DNA of 64,000 bases, from assembly GCF_000024165.1 (NCBI RefSeq), contig NC_013194.1, positions 558,001 to 622,000 of the forward strand, in the 5' to 3' direction. Position 1 is the first letter of the stretch. Every line of letters begins with the position of its first letter. Source of the DNA: Accumulibacter phosphatis. Its GTDB lineage: Bacteria; Pseudomonadota; Gammaproteobacteria; Burkholderiales; Rhodocyclaceae. Positions 1 to 8,792 of the stretch are shown here, piece after piece. A program made the translations under genes and the position numbers. Under the pieces are notes generated by a model, which ran no database searches, had not been told where the DNA came from, and was given only the letters and a program-made list of their open reading frames with translations.

Positions 1-1
1 A

Positions 2-268
2 TGTGTCGTCACCGAGTACGTGCCGCCGCCACCGCCGCCGGCAGGTGGGCTGCTCGACGGTCTCGACGCCGGCATCCTCGACGAAGCCACGGCGCTGATG
101 GACGACGTGCAGAACGCGCTGGCGCAGGTTGCCGGCCTGACCAGCCTGCTTGCCGGCGCTAGCGACTTCGCCAATCCGACGACTCGTCTGCCGGCGATGC
201 TCGACGGCTTCACGGGCATCGCCGGCGGCTCGGCCGCGTCGCTGGGCGGCATCGGAGACCTGTTGTGA
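2..268 (+). CDS. C-terminal end of an injection-apparatus protein (5' truncated)
   Basis: The reading frame is open from the first bases of the window, so the start lies upstream. The visible 88 residues begin with a short lead, then a run of prolines (PPPPPPAGG), then an Ala/Gly/Leu-rich tail ending GGIGDLL. No catalytic motif is visible. The stop overlaps the GTG start of the next gene by four bases (GTGA), which places it in the same operon. In contractile injection loci, the gene before the tape measure or hub is often a LysM or tube-adaptor protein, and a Pro-rich linker to a small helical tail would suit that. This is position-based inference only; the family is not recognised. Confidence 0.55.
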   Translation, partial: CVVTEYVPPPPPPAGGLLDGLDAGILDEATALMDDVQNALAQVAGLTSLLAGASDFANPTTRLPAMLDGFTGIAGGSAASLGGIGDLL

Positions 269-3200
269 GCGGCGCCACGGCCAGCCTGCCGAATCTGCAG
301 CGCGCCAGCAACGCCAGCGCGAATGCCCAAACTGGCCTCAGCGGTTTTCTCGGCATCGCCAGCGCGCTGGCCGGCGGTGGCCATGACTCGCCGCTGCGAG
401 GGATCAGCGAGGCGCTTGGAGGCCTTGACCAGGCATTGCAGATCGACGTCAGCGGACTCTCCGAGCGGCTGCCGGCAGCCCTGGCGAACATCGAGGAAGC
501 GCTCCCCACCGACGCCCTGCGTTTTGTCGAGGAAATCGTAAACCGCTACCAGGAAGTCAGCGACTTCCTGGCGAGCAGCGGACTGGTGCGCCAGATCCAG
601 CCGGGGGCCAGCCTCGAAACGACGGCGCTGGCTCTGATCGACGAGCTGCTGAATCTGTTCAGCGCCCGCCTCGCGGGTCTCGGTTCGTCGCTGATCGACG
701 CCGACACGCTCGAAGCCGTGAGCAAAGCGCTGGCGACGATGGAGGCGCTGGCCTCCGGTAGCGTTCTTCCCGCCGATCAACTGCTTGAATTCCTTTCCCG
801 GAACCTGTTGGGCGTCGACGCCGACTTGCTCGTTGGTGCCCGCAGTCAGCTCGACGCGGCCCTGGCGATCCTCGATCCATTCTCTGCCACCGCGGTCGAG
901 GCAGCAGTCGCAGCCACCCGCGACGCCGCGACCACGGCCTTGCGCAACCTCGCCGAGGCGTTGCGCGAGTTCGACCCGAACGATCTCGCCGCCTACGCGA
1001 CGCCCGAAGCGCTGCTCGATACGCTCGGCCGGGCGCTGGAAGCCGCTTTTCTCGCCCTTGAGGCGCTGTACTCAGCGTTGACCGTCGCCGTGGCGCGGCC
1101 GGAATGGGAGACGCTGTTCACCTCCTGGGCCGCCGTGCTGGCCGCCGTCGAACTGGCAGACGTGCCGACGGTGGACGACGCCGTCGATGCCATCGCCGGC
1201 GCCATCGAGTCGCTGCTGGCGCGGCTGACGATGAGCCTGTCACCGGACGATCTCGCGGCACAGGTCGCACGCATGGCGGGCTCGCTGCACGCGCTGTTCA
1301 GCGACTCGCCACTGGCGCAGGTCCGCCAGATCCTGATCGACTTCATCGGCAGGATCGGCGCCGAACTCGCCGCGATTCCGGTCGAAGACGTCCGGACCGC
1401 CGTGCTCGGAATGCTGCAGACCGTGCAGCGGCAGATCGAGGAGCTCGGTATCGCGGAGGTACGGTCGACGATCGAGAAGGGCTTCCAGGATGCCAACGAC
1501 TTCGTCGACGACAATCTGGGTGGCGACCTGCTGGCGGGGATCAGCACGCAACTCGCCGCGGCGCTCGGCCAACTCGAGAACATTCCGGTCGCCGAACTGG
1601 GACAGGAACTGGCCAGCGCGATTCAGGCGGCCAGCGAGCTGATCGAGGATCTGCAGGCCAAGTTGGCCGCCGGACTCGACGAGGTGCGCACGCTTCTCGC
1701 TTCGCTCGACGGCATCGACTTTCGTCCCGTGGCCGACGAAGTGGTCGATGAAATCGGTGCGCTCAAGTCGCGCCTTGCCGCCATACGGCCGGAGTCCTTG
1801 TCGGACGTCGAGCGTATCGCCATTCAGGCCGGTCTCTCTGTCCTGCGCGCCATCGACCTGGAGGGGATGATCGAAGGCGAACTGAAGAAGGAGTTTGCCA
1901 GCGTCGATGCGCAACTGGCGCAGGTCGTCCAGGCGATACTCGACGCCTGGCTGGAGTTTCGCCGCCGTGTCGGGACTCTCGACGGCGCATCGCTGGCGGC
2001 GCCGGTCACCGGACTGCTCGACGAGGTCGGCAACACCGTCCTCGCGATCAATGGGGCCGCCGTCGTCGCACCGCTCGAGAAGCTCCTCGATGAACTCCTT
2101 GCCAAGGCCCGCACCGTCTCGCCGGGGGCGATTCTCGAGCCGCTGCAGGAACCCTATCAGCGCATGCTGCGGACCATCGAGCGCGCCAATCCCGACGTCT
2201 GGGTCGAGCCGCTGCACGTGCTGCATGCCGAGATCGACCGCCTGATCAAGCTGGTGGACATCACACCCTTGTTGAGCACGCTCGAACAGAAGCAGCGCGA
2301 CCTCTTCGCGCAGGCCAGGCAGGCGATTGCCGACGCTGTCGGCGCGGTGCACCTGCCCGAGCCGCTCGACACCTTTCATGCGCAGATGACGACACTGATC
2401 GTCGGCATCACCGACGCGATCTTCGCCGACCCCGATGGCACGCTGCGCCAGGTCAATCTGTCCTTGTCCGCCTCGATGCGGCCAAGCACGCTGTTCGAGC
2501 CGCTCGACCAGGCCTTCGACCGCCTTCTGGCGGCCGTCGAGACGCTGCCCGCGGACGACGTGTTGAGGGCGCTCGAAGCTATCCGCCAGGGCCTTGGGGC
2601 GGCACTGCCGGCAATGGACCCGGCGAATGTCGTGCGCGGCATGCGCGTTGCTCAGGGCCGGCTTGCGGCGTTGTCACCGAGCAGCGTGGCCGGCGTCGTC
2701 GCGCTGCCGGAGTTGCGTGCCAGGCTTGCCGGGCGGCTCTCGTTATCGACCGCCAACGGCGACGCCGGGGCCTCGCTGCTGGCACGCTTCGATCTGACGC
2801 TGGCACCGCTCGACCTTGCCTCGGACACCTCCCGCCTGTGCCGTCTGAGTACGGCCCACGCCGCGCTGGTCACCGCCCTGCGCCAGCGAATCAACGCCCT
2901 CGACACCGCGACCGCACAGCTTGAGTTCCAGCGACTGCAGAGCGGACTCGGACGCATCCTGCCGCCGTTTCTTCGCCAGCCCACGCCGCTCGCCATGGCC
3001 GATGTCCGTGCCGGGCTGGCAACGCTCAGGCCTTCCCTGAAAGCGCGGCGCATCGACCTGGCCGTCGACGGCTTCCTGAGGCAGCTTGCACCGCTGCAGA
3101 GCGCGCTCGACAGCGCCGTCGACGGCTTCTTCAAGGAGATCCGGCAGGCGGCGCTGGCCCTCCACCCGGGGGAGCTGAAGGACGCCGTTGCCGACGTCTA

Positions 3201-3675
3201 TGCCAGCCTGCGCGCCAGGCTCGCCGTCCTCGATCCCGAGCTGCTGGCGGCATCCTTGCGCAGCAGCGTTTGGGACCCACTCCTCGATCCCTTGCGAGCA
3301 ATCGATCCGGCAGCGTTGAAAGCTCACCTCGACGCCCTTTTCCAGAACCTGCTGGCCAAGATCAGCGGCTCGGTCAAGGATCTGCTGAGGCAACTCAAGC
3401 AAGCCATAGACGCCTTCCTGGTGCGCGTTCGGCAGGCGCTGTCGAGCGTTCTGGCGACACTACGGCAGAAGATCGAAGCGATCCTCGGCGAGGTGAGCAA
3501 GCTTGTCGTCCGTATCGATGGCCTGCTCGTCGACGATCTCTTCAAGCGCTTGTTGACCCTGCTTGCCAACCTGCAGACCAGTTTCGACCAGGAACTCGAC
3601 CGGGTCCGCAACGAGTTCGACGGCATGCTCGAGGCGATTCCCCTCGGCGCCTCGGCCGGGGTGGCGATCGCATGA
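265..3675 (+). CDS. Very long alpha-helical protein, tape-measure candidate
   Basis: The 1136-residue protein is almost entirely helical in character. It has continuous amphipathic Leu/Ala/Asp/Glu-rich segments, recurring short motifs of the type LDP..L...L or IDP..L...L (for example near residues 990-1040), and very few Cys, Trp or Gly. There is no signal peptide, membrane segment or enzyme motif. The GTG start overlaps the preceding stop (GTGA), and the stop overlaps the ATG of the Rhs gene (ATGA). Length, helicity and position before hub and spike genes suggest a tape-measure or scaffold protein of a contractile tail. A long structural linker or a cargo adaptor is also possible. No named family is recognised, so the function is inferred from context. 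Confidence 0.8.
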   Translation: MSGATASLPNLQRASNASANAQTGLSGFLGIASALAGGGHDSPLRGISEALGGLDQALQIDVSGLSERLPAALANIEEALPTDALRFVEEIVNRYQEVSDFLASSGLVRQIQPGASLETTALALIDELLNLFSARLAGLGSSLIDADTLEAVSKALATMEALASGSVLPADQLLEFLSRNLLGVDADLLVGARSQLDAALAILDPFSATAVEAAVAATRDAATTALRNLAEALREFDPNDLAAYATPEALLDTLGRALEAAFLALEALYSALTVAVARPEWETLFTSWAAVLAAVELADVPTVDDAVDAIAGAIESLLARLTMSLSPDDLAAQVARMAGSLHALFSDSPLAQVRQILIDFIGRIGAELAAIPVEDVRTAVLGMLQTVQRQIEELGIAEVRSTIEKGFQDANDFVDDNLGGDLLAGISTQLAAALGQLENIPVAELGQELASAIQAASELIEDLQAKLAAGLDEVRTLLASLDGIDFRPVADEVVDEIGALKSRLAAIRPESLSDVERIAIQAGLSVLRAIDLEGMIEGELKKEFASVDAQLAQVVQAILDAWLEFRRRVGTLDGASLAAPVTGLLDEVGNTVLAINGAAVVAPLEKLLDELLAKARTVSPGAILEPLQEPYQRMLRTIERANPDVWVEPLHVLHAEIDRLIKLVDITPLLSTLEQKQRDLFAQARQAIADAVGAVHLPEPLDTFHAQMTTLIVGITDAIFADPDGTLRQVNLSLSASMRPSTLFEPLDQAFDRLLAAVETLPADDVLRALEAIRQGLGAALPAMDPANVVRGMRVAQGRLAALSPSSVAGVVALPELRARLAGRLSLSTANGDAGASLLARFDLTLAPLDLASDTSRLCRLSTAHAALVTALRQRINALDTATAQLEFQRLQSGLGRILPPFLRQPTPLAMADVRAGLATLRPSLKARRIDLAVDGFLRQLAPLQSALDSAVDGFFKEIRQAALALHPGELKDAVADVYASLRARLAVLDPELLAASLRSSVWDPLLDPLRAIDPAALKAHLDALFQNLLAKISGSVKDLLRQLKQAIDAFLVRVRQALSSVLATLRQKIEAILGEVSKLVVRIDGLLVDDLFKRLLTLLANLQTSFDQELDRVRNEFDGMLEAIPLGASAGVAIA

Positions 3676-5840
3676 GTACCCTGACGCAACTCCGCGCCTG
3701 GCAGGCCGCGCAAGCGGCGGCGAGAAAAGTGATCGCCGACCAGGGGCTGGCGAACGAGGTCCATGAGGGGCCGGCGATTTCGCGTTACACCTGGCAAGCG
3801 GGCGAACTCGCCGAGATCGTCGAGCCCGACGGCGAGCGCTGGGGCTACGCCTATGGTGACGACGGACGCCTGCTGGCAGTCGACCGGGACGGTCGGCGTT
3901 GGGCCGACTACCGCTATGACGCGGCAGACAGGCTCATCGAGGTACGTCGCCCCGACGGCGTGCTGACGCATTCCTATGACGAGCAGGGGCGACTGGTGCG
4001 CACTCTGCGTGGCGATGCCAGTCCCTTCGTCTATCGTTGGCAAGGCGAGCGGGTGGCGACTGCGCGTTCGGATCGCGAGGAGAGCCACTTCCATTACGAC
4101 GCCCGAGGGCGCGTCAGCGGCGTGGATCAGCGGGTCGATGGCAGTCTCTTGTCGGCGCGCTTCTCCTTCGACGGCCAGGATCGCCTGGCGCGCATCGACT
4201 TCCCGCAATGGCGACAGGCGATCGGTTTCACCTGGGACGAGCGGGGCCGACCGAGCGCCATCGACTGGAACGGCCGCCAGCTCGCCCATTTCGGCACCGA
4301 CGATGCGGCGCGGCTAGCGTGGTGCGAGGGCTTCGACGGCGTGCGCGAGGAAACCTGGCACGAGGCGGCCAGTGGTCGCCCGGTCCGCCAGTCGATGCGC
4401 CGCGCCGGGCAGGAGATCTGGCACTGCGAGCTCGTCCGCGACGAGGCTTTCCGCCTGATTCGCGAAGGCCGCCGGGACTATGCCTACGACTTCTGCGGGC
4501 GCCTTGCCGAAGTCCGCGATGGCCAGGAGACCTGGTGCTATCGCTACGATGCGCTCGATAACGCGACCCTCGACGACGGCCTGCCCACAGCCGTCGACTG
4601 CGACCTGGCTGAGCGCGTGCGGCGGGTTCGGCAAGGCTCGGCCGAGCGCGTTTTCCGGCACAATCAGGCGGGCGAACTGCTCGAACTGCTGCTCGACGGC
4701 ACCCGCGTCGCGCGCTGCCTTTACGACCACAAGGGGCGGCTGGTCTGCAAGTCGGGACCGGCAGGCAGCGAGCGCTACCTCTACGGCCCCGACGATGGGT
4801 TGCTGGCGATAGCCGACGATTCCGGGCAGCCGCTACTGATCTTCCTGCGCCTGCCGACCGGGGTCGTCGCGATGATCGACTTTCGGACCCATCGCCAAGG
4901 GCAGGCGGTGTGCTTGCACTGCGATGCGCACGGCAACCTGCTTTTCACCGGGACAGGCGAGGCAGAGACGGCGCTTGCCGGACCCTTCGCCAGCGACCCC
5001 TGGGGTGTTCCGCTGCACACCGCGGGCCCCTACCTCTATCGAGGTCGCCTCTGGCATGCCGACCTTGGCCTCTACCGCATCGGCTGTCGCTGGTACGACC
5101 CGAACCTGCGGCGCTTCCTGACGCCGGATACGCACACCGGTGCGCCCGACGACGCCCGCCTGGTCAACCCTTTCCGGCTCGCCGGCGAGCAGCGCATGGC
5201 ACGCGCGCAGATCCTCGGCGACTGGCTGCGCCAACCGCGACTGCGCAACCGCCACGCCTACTGCGCCAACGATCCCATCAACCGCTTCGACCCCGATGGA
5301 CACTGGAGCTTCGGCGGCGTCCTCCTGTCACTGCTCGGCGTCCTGTGGACGCTACCGAACACGGCATTCGGCCTGGCGATCGAAGTCAGTTGTCTGCTCG
5401 GCGAGGTCGTGCGCTGGCTGGTGTGGCTGTTCTCGGGTGGCAAGGTCAGTTGGCAGACGCCCGGTTTCGACGCCGCCGCCTCGGGCCGCCTGAATGCCTT
5501 CGCGCTGGTCTGCAAGGGCGGCTGGCTCGGATCGTTCGACAGCCTGCTCGGCATCACCTTCGGCAATGTCATTTTCGTCAATGGCCGATACCAGGAGAAC
5601 GCCGAATGGAAAGCGCTCCCCGATCCCGTCCGCCCGACCGCGTATGGCGGTGCGGTGACGATCGCGAAGAGTCAGGCGCTCTACGAGCACGAACTGCGGC
5701 ATGTAAACCAGTACAGTTGGTGGGGCCCCTTCTTCCATCTCGGCCTGCCGTTGTTCGGCGTGTACGAGTGGGACGTCATTCTCAACGGCTACCGGAACGC
5801 GAGCTTCGAAAAAGACGCCCGCGAGCACGGAGGCTTCTGA
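3672..5840 (+). CDS. Short Rhs/YD-repeat protein with C-terminal HExxH domain
   Basis: The ATG at 3672 overlaps the previous stop (ATGA) and opens a 722-residue protein. Residues from about 45 to 470 carry many YD repeats (YGDDGRL, YRYDAADRLIEV, HYDARGRV), which build the Rhs beta-cocoon. The core ends with the family's conserved segment LYRIGCRWYDPNLRRFLTPD and a DPDG at residue 540. A hydrophobic stretch follows at 545-585. The last 140 residues contain HELRH (His673, Glu674, His677), the HExxH signature of zinc peptidases, and Glu713 in SFEKDA is a possible third ligand. The cocoon is small compared with type VI Rhs proteins of about 1400 residues. The next gene is a tail hub, and no immunity gene separates them. 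It is probably an encapsulated effector or a structural cargo holder. Metal binding and toxicity are inferred. Confidence 0.85.
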   Translation: MSTLTQLRAWQAAQAAARKVIADQGLANEVHEGPAISRYTWQAGELAEIVEPDGERWGYAYGDDGRLLAVDRDGRRWADYRYDAADRLIEVRRPDGVLTHSYDEQGRLVRTLRGDASPFVYRWQGERVATARSDREESHFHYDARGRVSGVDQRVDGSLLSARFSFDGQDRLARIDFPQWRQAIGFTWDERGRPSAIDWNGRQLAHFGTDDAARLAWCEGFDGVREETWHEAASGRPVRQSMRRAGQEIWHCELVRDEAFRLIREGRRDYAYDFCGRLAEVRDGQETWCYRYDALDNATLDDGLPTAVDCDLAERVRRVRQGSAERVFRHNQAGELLELLLDGTRVARCLYDHKGRLVCKSGPAGSERYLYGPDDGLLAIADDSGQPLLIFLRLPTGVVAMIDFRTHRQGQAVCLHCDAHGNLLFTGTGEAETALAGPFASDPWGVPLHTAGPYLYRGRLWHADLGLYRIGCRWYDPNLRRFLTPDTHTGAPDDARLVNPFRLAGEQRMARAQILGDWLRQPRLRNRHAYCANDPINRFDPDGHWSFGGVLLSLLGVLWTLPNTAFGLAIEVSCLLGEVVRWLVWLFSGGKVSWQTPGFDAAASGRLNAFALVCKGGWLGSFDSLLGITFGNVIFVNGRYQENAEWKALPDPVRPTAYGGAVTIAKSQALYEHELRHVNQYSWWGPFFHLGLPLFGVYEWDVILNGYRNASFEKDAREHGGF

Positions 5841-6901
5841 TGGCCGGCCTGCGCCCCCGTTTCTCGTTGACTGCCGGCAGTCTGTCGGCTGACTCGGCCT
5901 CACCGTTGGCCGGTCCGTCGCGCTTCGTCGTCGAGCGCAGCCTCGACGTGCCCATCGACGGCCTGCGGGTAACGCTCGCCGAAAGCGGCGGGGTCGCGCC
6001 GGGTGATCCCGTGCAACTCGACCTCGGTGACGAGGACGGGCTTGCGCGCGTGTTCACCGGCAGCGTCGCGGAAGTCCGGCCACGCCTCGCTGGCTGCGAA
6101 CTGTTCTGCGCCGGCAGCTTGCTCGCGCTCGTCGACCTGCGCGTCTCGTCGTTCTATCTGGGTCGGAGCGCCGGCGACGTGGTGCGTGATCTGATCGGGC
6201 AGGCTGCTCTCGAACCAGGGGAGATTGCCGACGGCATCACACTGCCGCGGTTTGCGGTCGAGCGCCGTCTCGGCGCGCACGCGCAGTTGCGGCGCCTGGC
6301 CGAGCGCCTGGGCTACTCGTTGTTTGCCGACCGCGCGGGGAAAGTCCATTTCCGCGGCCTCGGACCGGCCGCAGGGCTTGCTGCCGGCGGCATCGGCGCA
6401 GGACTTGCCACGGCCGCTGCGGGAGCACTGGGAACGCTGGGGAAGGGCGGTGCCGGCGGTCTCACCTACGGCAAACACCTGCTCGGCGCCACGGGCGGGC
6501 TGCGGCCGGCTTTTGCACGGAAACTGCTGCTCGGCGGCGAAAGTCCGATGTCGGGCCAGGGGGAAGACAAGAGCTTCTGGCTCACCGCGACCGATGCGGA
6601 CTACCAGGATTCGGCGGGCGACGGCGACGAACTGCTGGTCACCGATCCGACGGCGCGCACCAAGGACATGGCGGGTCGCTTTGCTGCCGGCTATGCCGCC
6701 ACTTTTGCGCGGCGAACCAGCGAAGTACGGCTGACGGTTCTCGGCATGCCGGATCTCGAACTGGGCGACGACAGCGGGGCCAGCGATGCCCCCGAGTCGG
6801 CACTGAACACCACCGGCTACGTCAAGGGCCTAAGCCATCGATTCGGCGCGCGCGAAGGATTCGTCACCGATGTCGTCGTGTCTACGGAGACGTCCCAGTG
6901 A
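5840..6901 (+). CDS. gpD/VgrG-like tail hub protein
   Basis: The ATG at 5840 overlaps the Rhs stop by one base, giving 353 residues. The N-terminal region (about 30-170) has the pattern of phage late-control protein D and eCIS hub proteins: a beta domain (GDPVQLDLGD, ARVFTGSVAEV), then a segment (SAGDVVRDLIGQAAL) and a phage-type protein core (QLRRLAERLGYSLFADRAGKVHF). Such proteins form the trimeric hub joining tube to spike. An unusual Gly/Ala-rich hydrophobic insertion lies at about residues 180-215. The C-terminal part (MAGRFAAGYAATFARRTSEV, then VKGLSHRF) resembles the end of hub proteins. It overlaps the gpV gene downstream by four bases. Assignment is by motif pattern and context. Confidence 0.75.
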   Translation: MAGLRPRFSLTAGSLSADSASPLAGPSRFVVERSLDVPIDGLRVTLAESGGVAPGDPVQLDLGDEDGLARVFTGSVAEVRPRLAGCELFCAGSLLALVDLRVSSFYLGRSAGDVVRDLIGQAALEPGEIADGITLPRFAVERRLGAHAQLRRLAERLGYSLFADRAGKVHFRGLGPAAGLAAGGIGAGLATAAAGALGTLGKGGAGGLTYGKHLLGATGGLRPAFARKLLLGGESPMSGQGEDKSFWLTATDADYQDSAGDGDELLVTDPTARTKDMAGRFAAGYAATFARRTSEVRLTVLGMPDLELGDDSGASDAPESALNTTGYVKGLSHRFGAREGFVTDVVVSTETSQ

Positions 6902-7602
6902 AAGAACTGCTCGACATGGTCCGCCGGACGGTGCGCGAGGAACTGGCCTTGCGGCGGGGACCGCAACTGGCCACGGTCATCGCGCTCACCGCTCACGCCA
7001 GCGCAGACGACACCGCCAACTACGAGGCCGACCTGCGCCTCAAGCACGACGGACTGGAGATCACGCAAGTGCCGATCGCCATGTCGCACGTCGGCTTCGC
7101 CGCGCCACCGCGCGTCGGCGATCTGGTGCTCGTCGAATTCCTCGATCACGACCTGCAGCAGCCGCTAATCACCGGACGCTTCTACCACGACCAGGAACGC
7201 GCTCCGCTGTTCAGGCAGGACGAAGTGCTTTTCGAGCACCGCCTGCCCGACGACACCGTCAACCATCTGCGCTTTGCCGACGACGGCAGCATCTTCCTGC
7301 AGCGCGCGGTCAGCAAGCTCGAGGACAACAGTGAGTTCAAGGCCGGCCTGCGCATCGATCCCGACGGGATCATCGAGCTGAAGGCCGGCGACAAGATCAC
7401 CGTCACCCTGGACGCCAGGAACGAGAAGGTCACCATCGTCTGTGACGGCAAGCCGATCGACATCACCTGCTCGCAGCTGACCGTCGACGCCGACGTCGAG
7501 ATCAGGAAGACGTTGACGGTGAACGGTGACGGAACGATCAAGGGTACCGGCAAGATCAGCAGCGTGACGATTTCCGGCACCGACATCTCGGGAGGGGCCT
7601 GA
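6898..7602 (+). CDS. Phage baseplate assembly protein V-like spike
   Basis: The GTG start overlaps the hub stop (GTGA), giving 234 residues. Residues 1-100 fit the gpV/gp5 OB-fold of contractile tails: a helical start (MKELLDMVRRTVREEL), then a barrel with VGDLVLVEFLDHDLQQPLI and GRFYHDQ. Residues about 145-234 are rich in alternating Val/Thr/Ile/Lys/Asp (DKITVTLDARNEKVTIVCDG, KTLTVNGDGTIKGTGKI). This is the signature of a trimeric beta-helix needle. The protein should form the membrane-piercing spike below the hub encoded just upstream. The next ATG overlaps its stop by one base and encodes the probable spike tip. Confidence 0.8.
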   Translation: MKELLDMVRRTVREELALRRGPQLATVIALTAHASADDTANYEADLRLKHDGLEITQVPIAMSHVGFAAPPRVGDLVLVEFLDHDLQQPLITGRFYHDQERAPLFRQDEVLFEHRLPDDTVNHLRFADDGSIFLQRAVSKLEDNSEFKAGLRIDPDGIIELKAGDKITVTLDARNEKVTIVCDGKPIDITCSQLTVDADVEIRKTLTVNGDGTIKGTGKISSVTISGTDISGGA

Positions 7603-8042
7603 TGGCCGACCTGACCTTGAAGGGAACGCTCAACCTGATGGGCACGCTGACGTTCAAACCGTCGCCCGGCGGCAAGCTCAAGATCGGCAACGCCGGGCTC
7701 GAGGCGCTGGTCGAGGTGATGCCCGGCGACCCACCGCAATGCACGGCGGCGCCGCCGGTCATTCTGCCGCCGCCGCCGGCGTCGCCCTTGCAGCCGCAGC
7801 CGACCGTGTGGATCGTCAGTAGTTTCAACAAGACCGTGAAGGCCGGGTCGAAATGCATCGTCGCACTCGGCATGGCGATGCAGGGACAGTCAGGCGCACC
7901 GCTGTGGCCGGGCATGCTATTGCCGAGTTCGGGAAACCCCACCGTCACGGTCAATCACGTCCCGATCAACGTGGTCAACGACATGGCCGTGATTTTCCCC
8001 TCGGGCGGCTCGGCCGCCTTCAGCGCGAGCGGCCAGACATGA
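7602..8042 (+). CDS. PAAR-like spike-tip candidate
   Basis: The ATG overlaps the spike stop by one base, giving 146 residues. The first 40 residues are beta-rich (LTLKGTLNLMGTLTFKP), as if continuing the spike beta-helix. A Pro-rich linker (PPVILPPPPAS) follows. The C-terminal 80 residues contain SGNPTVTVNHVPINVVNDMA, similar in layout to PAAR or PAAR-like tip proteins, which cap the spike trimer. I do not see the classical PAAR metal-binding His/Cys set, so the assignment rests on order (hub, spike, tip, gp25) and general sequence character. The stop overlaps the next start (ATGA). Confidence 0.55.
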   Translation: MADLTLKGTLNLMGTLTFKPSPGGKLKIGNAGLEALVEVMPGDPPQCTAAPPVILPPPPASPLQPQPTVWIVSSFNKTVKAGSKCIVALGMAMQGQSGAPLWPGMLLPSSGNPTVTVNHVPINVVNDMAVIFPSGGSAAFSASGQT

Positions 8043-8779
8043 CGGCGCTTGCCCTCCGGATCGTCCAGCCGGTGCACGACACAGGCTACCCACCGGGGCC
8101 GTCGATCGCGCTGCAGGGAAGCCTGACCGGCGATTCGGCTGGGCTGTACCTGAAGTGGTATTCGTCGCTGAATTCGGCGGCGAGCGAGACTCAGCCCGAA
8201 CTCAATGCCGACCATTCGCTGGCGATCCTCAACTGGAGTGCGCCGCTGGCGGAGTTCGGCAGCCACGTCATCGTTCTCGCTGCTACCGATCAGGAGCGTA
8301 CCGACCTCAGCGCGATAAAGGCTGTCACGCGCTCGGCGATGAGCGGTGGCGCACCGCCCGCGGCCTCCGCGCCGTGCATCGTTCACCGCCTGGTCGCGCA
8401 GATTCGCACCCCCGCGGCGAACGGACAGGTGCTGTCGAAAGCGGCCGCCACGCTCGAATTTCTCGCCCCTGCGCGTTGGGCGAGAAAGGATGCGGGGCCA
8501 CCCGAGGCCTGGGTCGCCGACAGCGACTACCAGAGGATCAACGGCATCGCCATGCGCTTGCGTCTGGTACCGGTGGGGCCACTGGATCCCGCGCATTCGG
8601 CCGATATTCCGTTGACCCTGGCGACGCTGCCGTTCATCCGTGCCGACGACAAGACCTGGTTTCGCTGGGCGGGAGCGCTACCTGCCAATCTCGGCAACGG
8701 CAACCACACGCTCAGCTTGTCGGTGAGCGGCGGCGGCGCCACGACCTCGGCCGTGCGCCAGGTCATTCTGGCGGCGTAG
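8039..8779 (+). CDS. Ig-like beta-sandwich protein of the injection locus
   Basis: The ATG at 8039 overlaps the previous stop (ATGA), which decides the start and gives 246 residues. The protein is beta-rich. The N-terminal half has an Ig/fibronectin-like layout (IVQPVHDTGYPPGPSIALQG, then YLKWYSSLNSA, then FGSHVIVLAATDQ), typical of PKD/Ig-like adhesion or decoration domains. The C-terminal half (IRLRLVPVGPLDP-like strands, then GNGNHTLSLSVSGGG) appears to be a second sandwich. No signal peptide is present, as expected for a particle component. Its place between tip and gp25 suggests a baseplate accessory or decoration protein. No named family is recognised. Confidence 0.7.
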   Translation: MTALALRIVQPVHDTGYPPGPSIALQGSLTGDSAGLYLKWYSSLNSAASETQPELNADHSLAILNWSAPLAEFGSHVIVLAATDQERTDLSAIKAVTRSAMSGGAPPAASAPCIVHRLVAQIRTPAANGQVLSKAAATLEFLAPARWARKDAGPPEAWVADSDYQRINGIAMRLRLVPVGPLDPAHSADIPLTLATLPFIRADDKTWFRWAGALPANLGNGNHTLSLSVSGGGATTSAVRQVILAA

Positions 8780-8792
8780 GGGAGAACGCACG

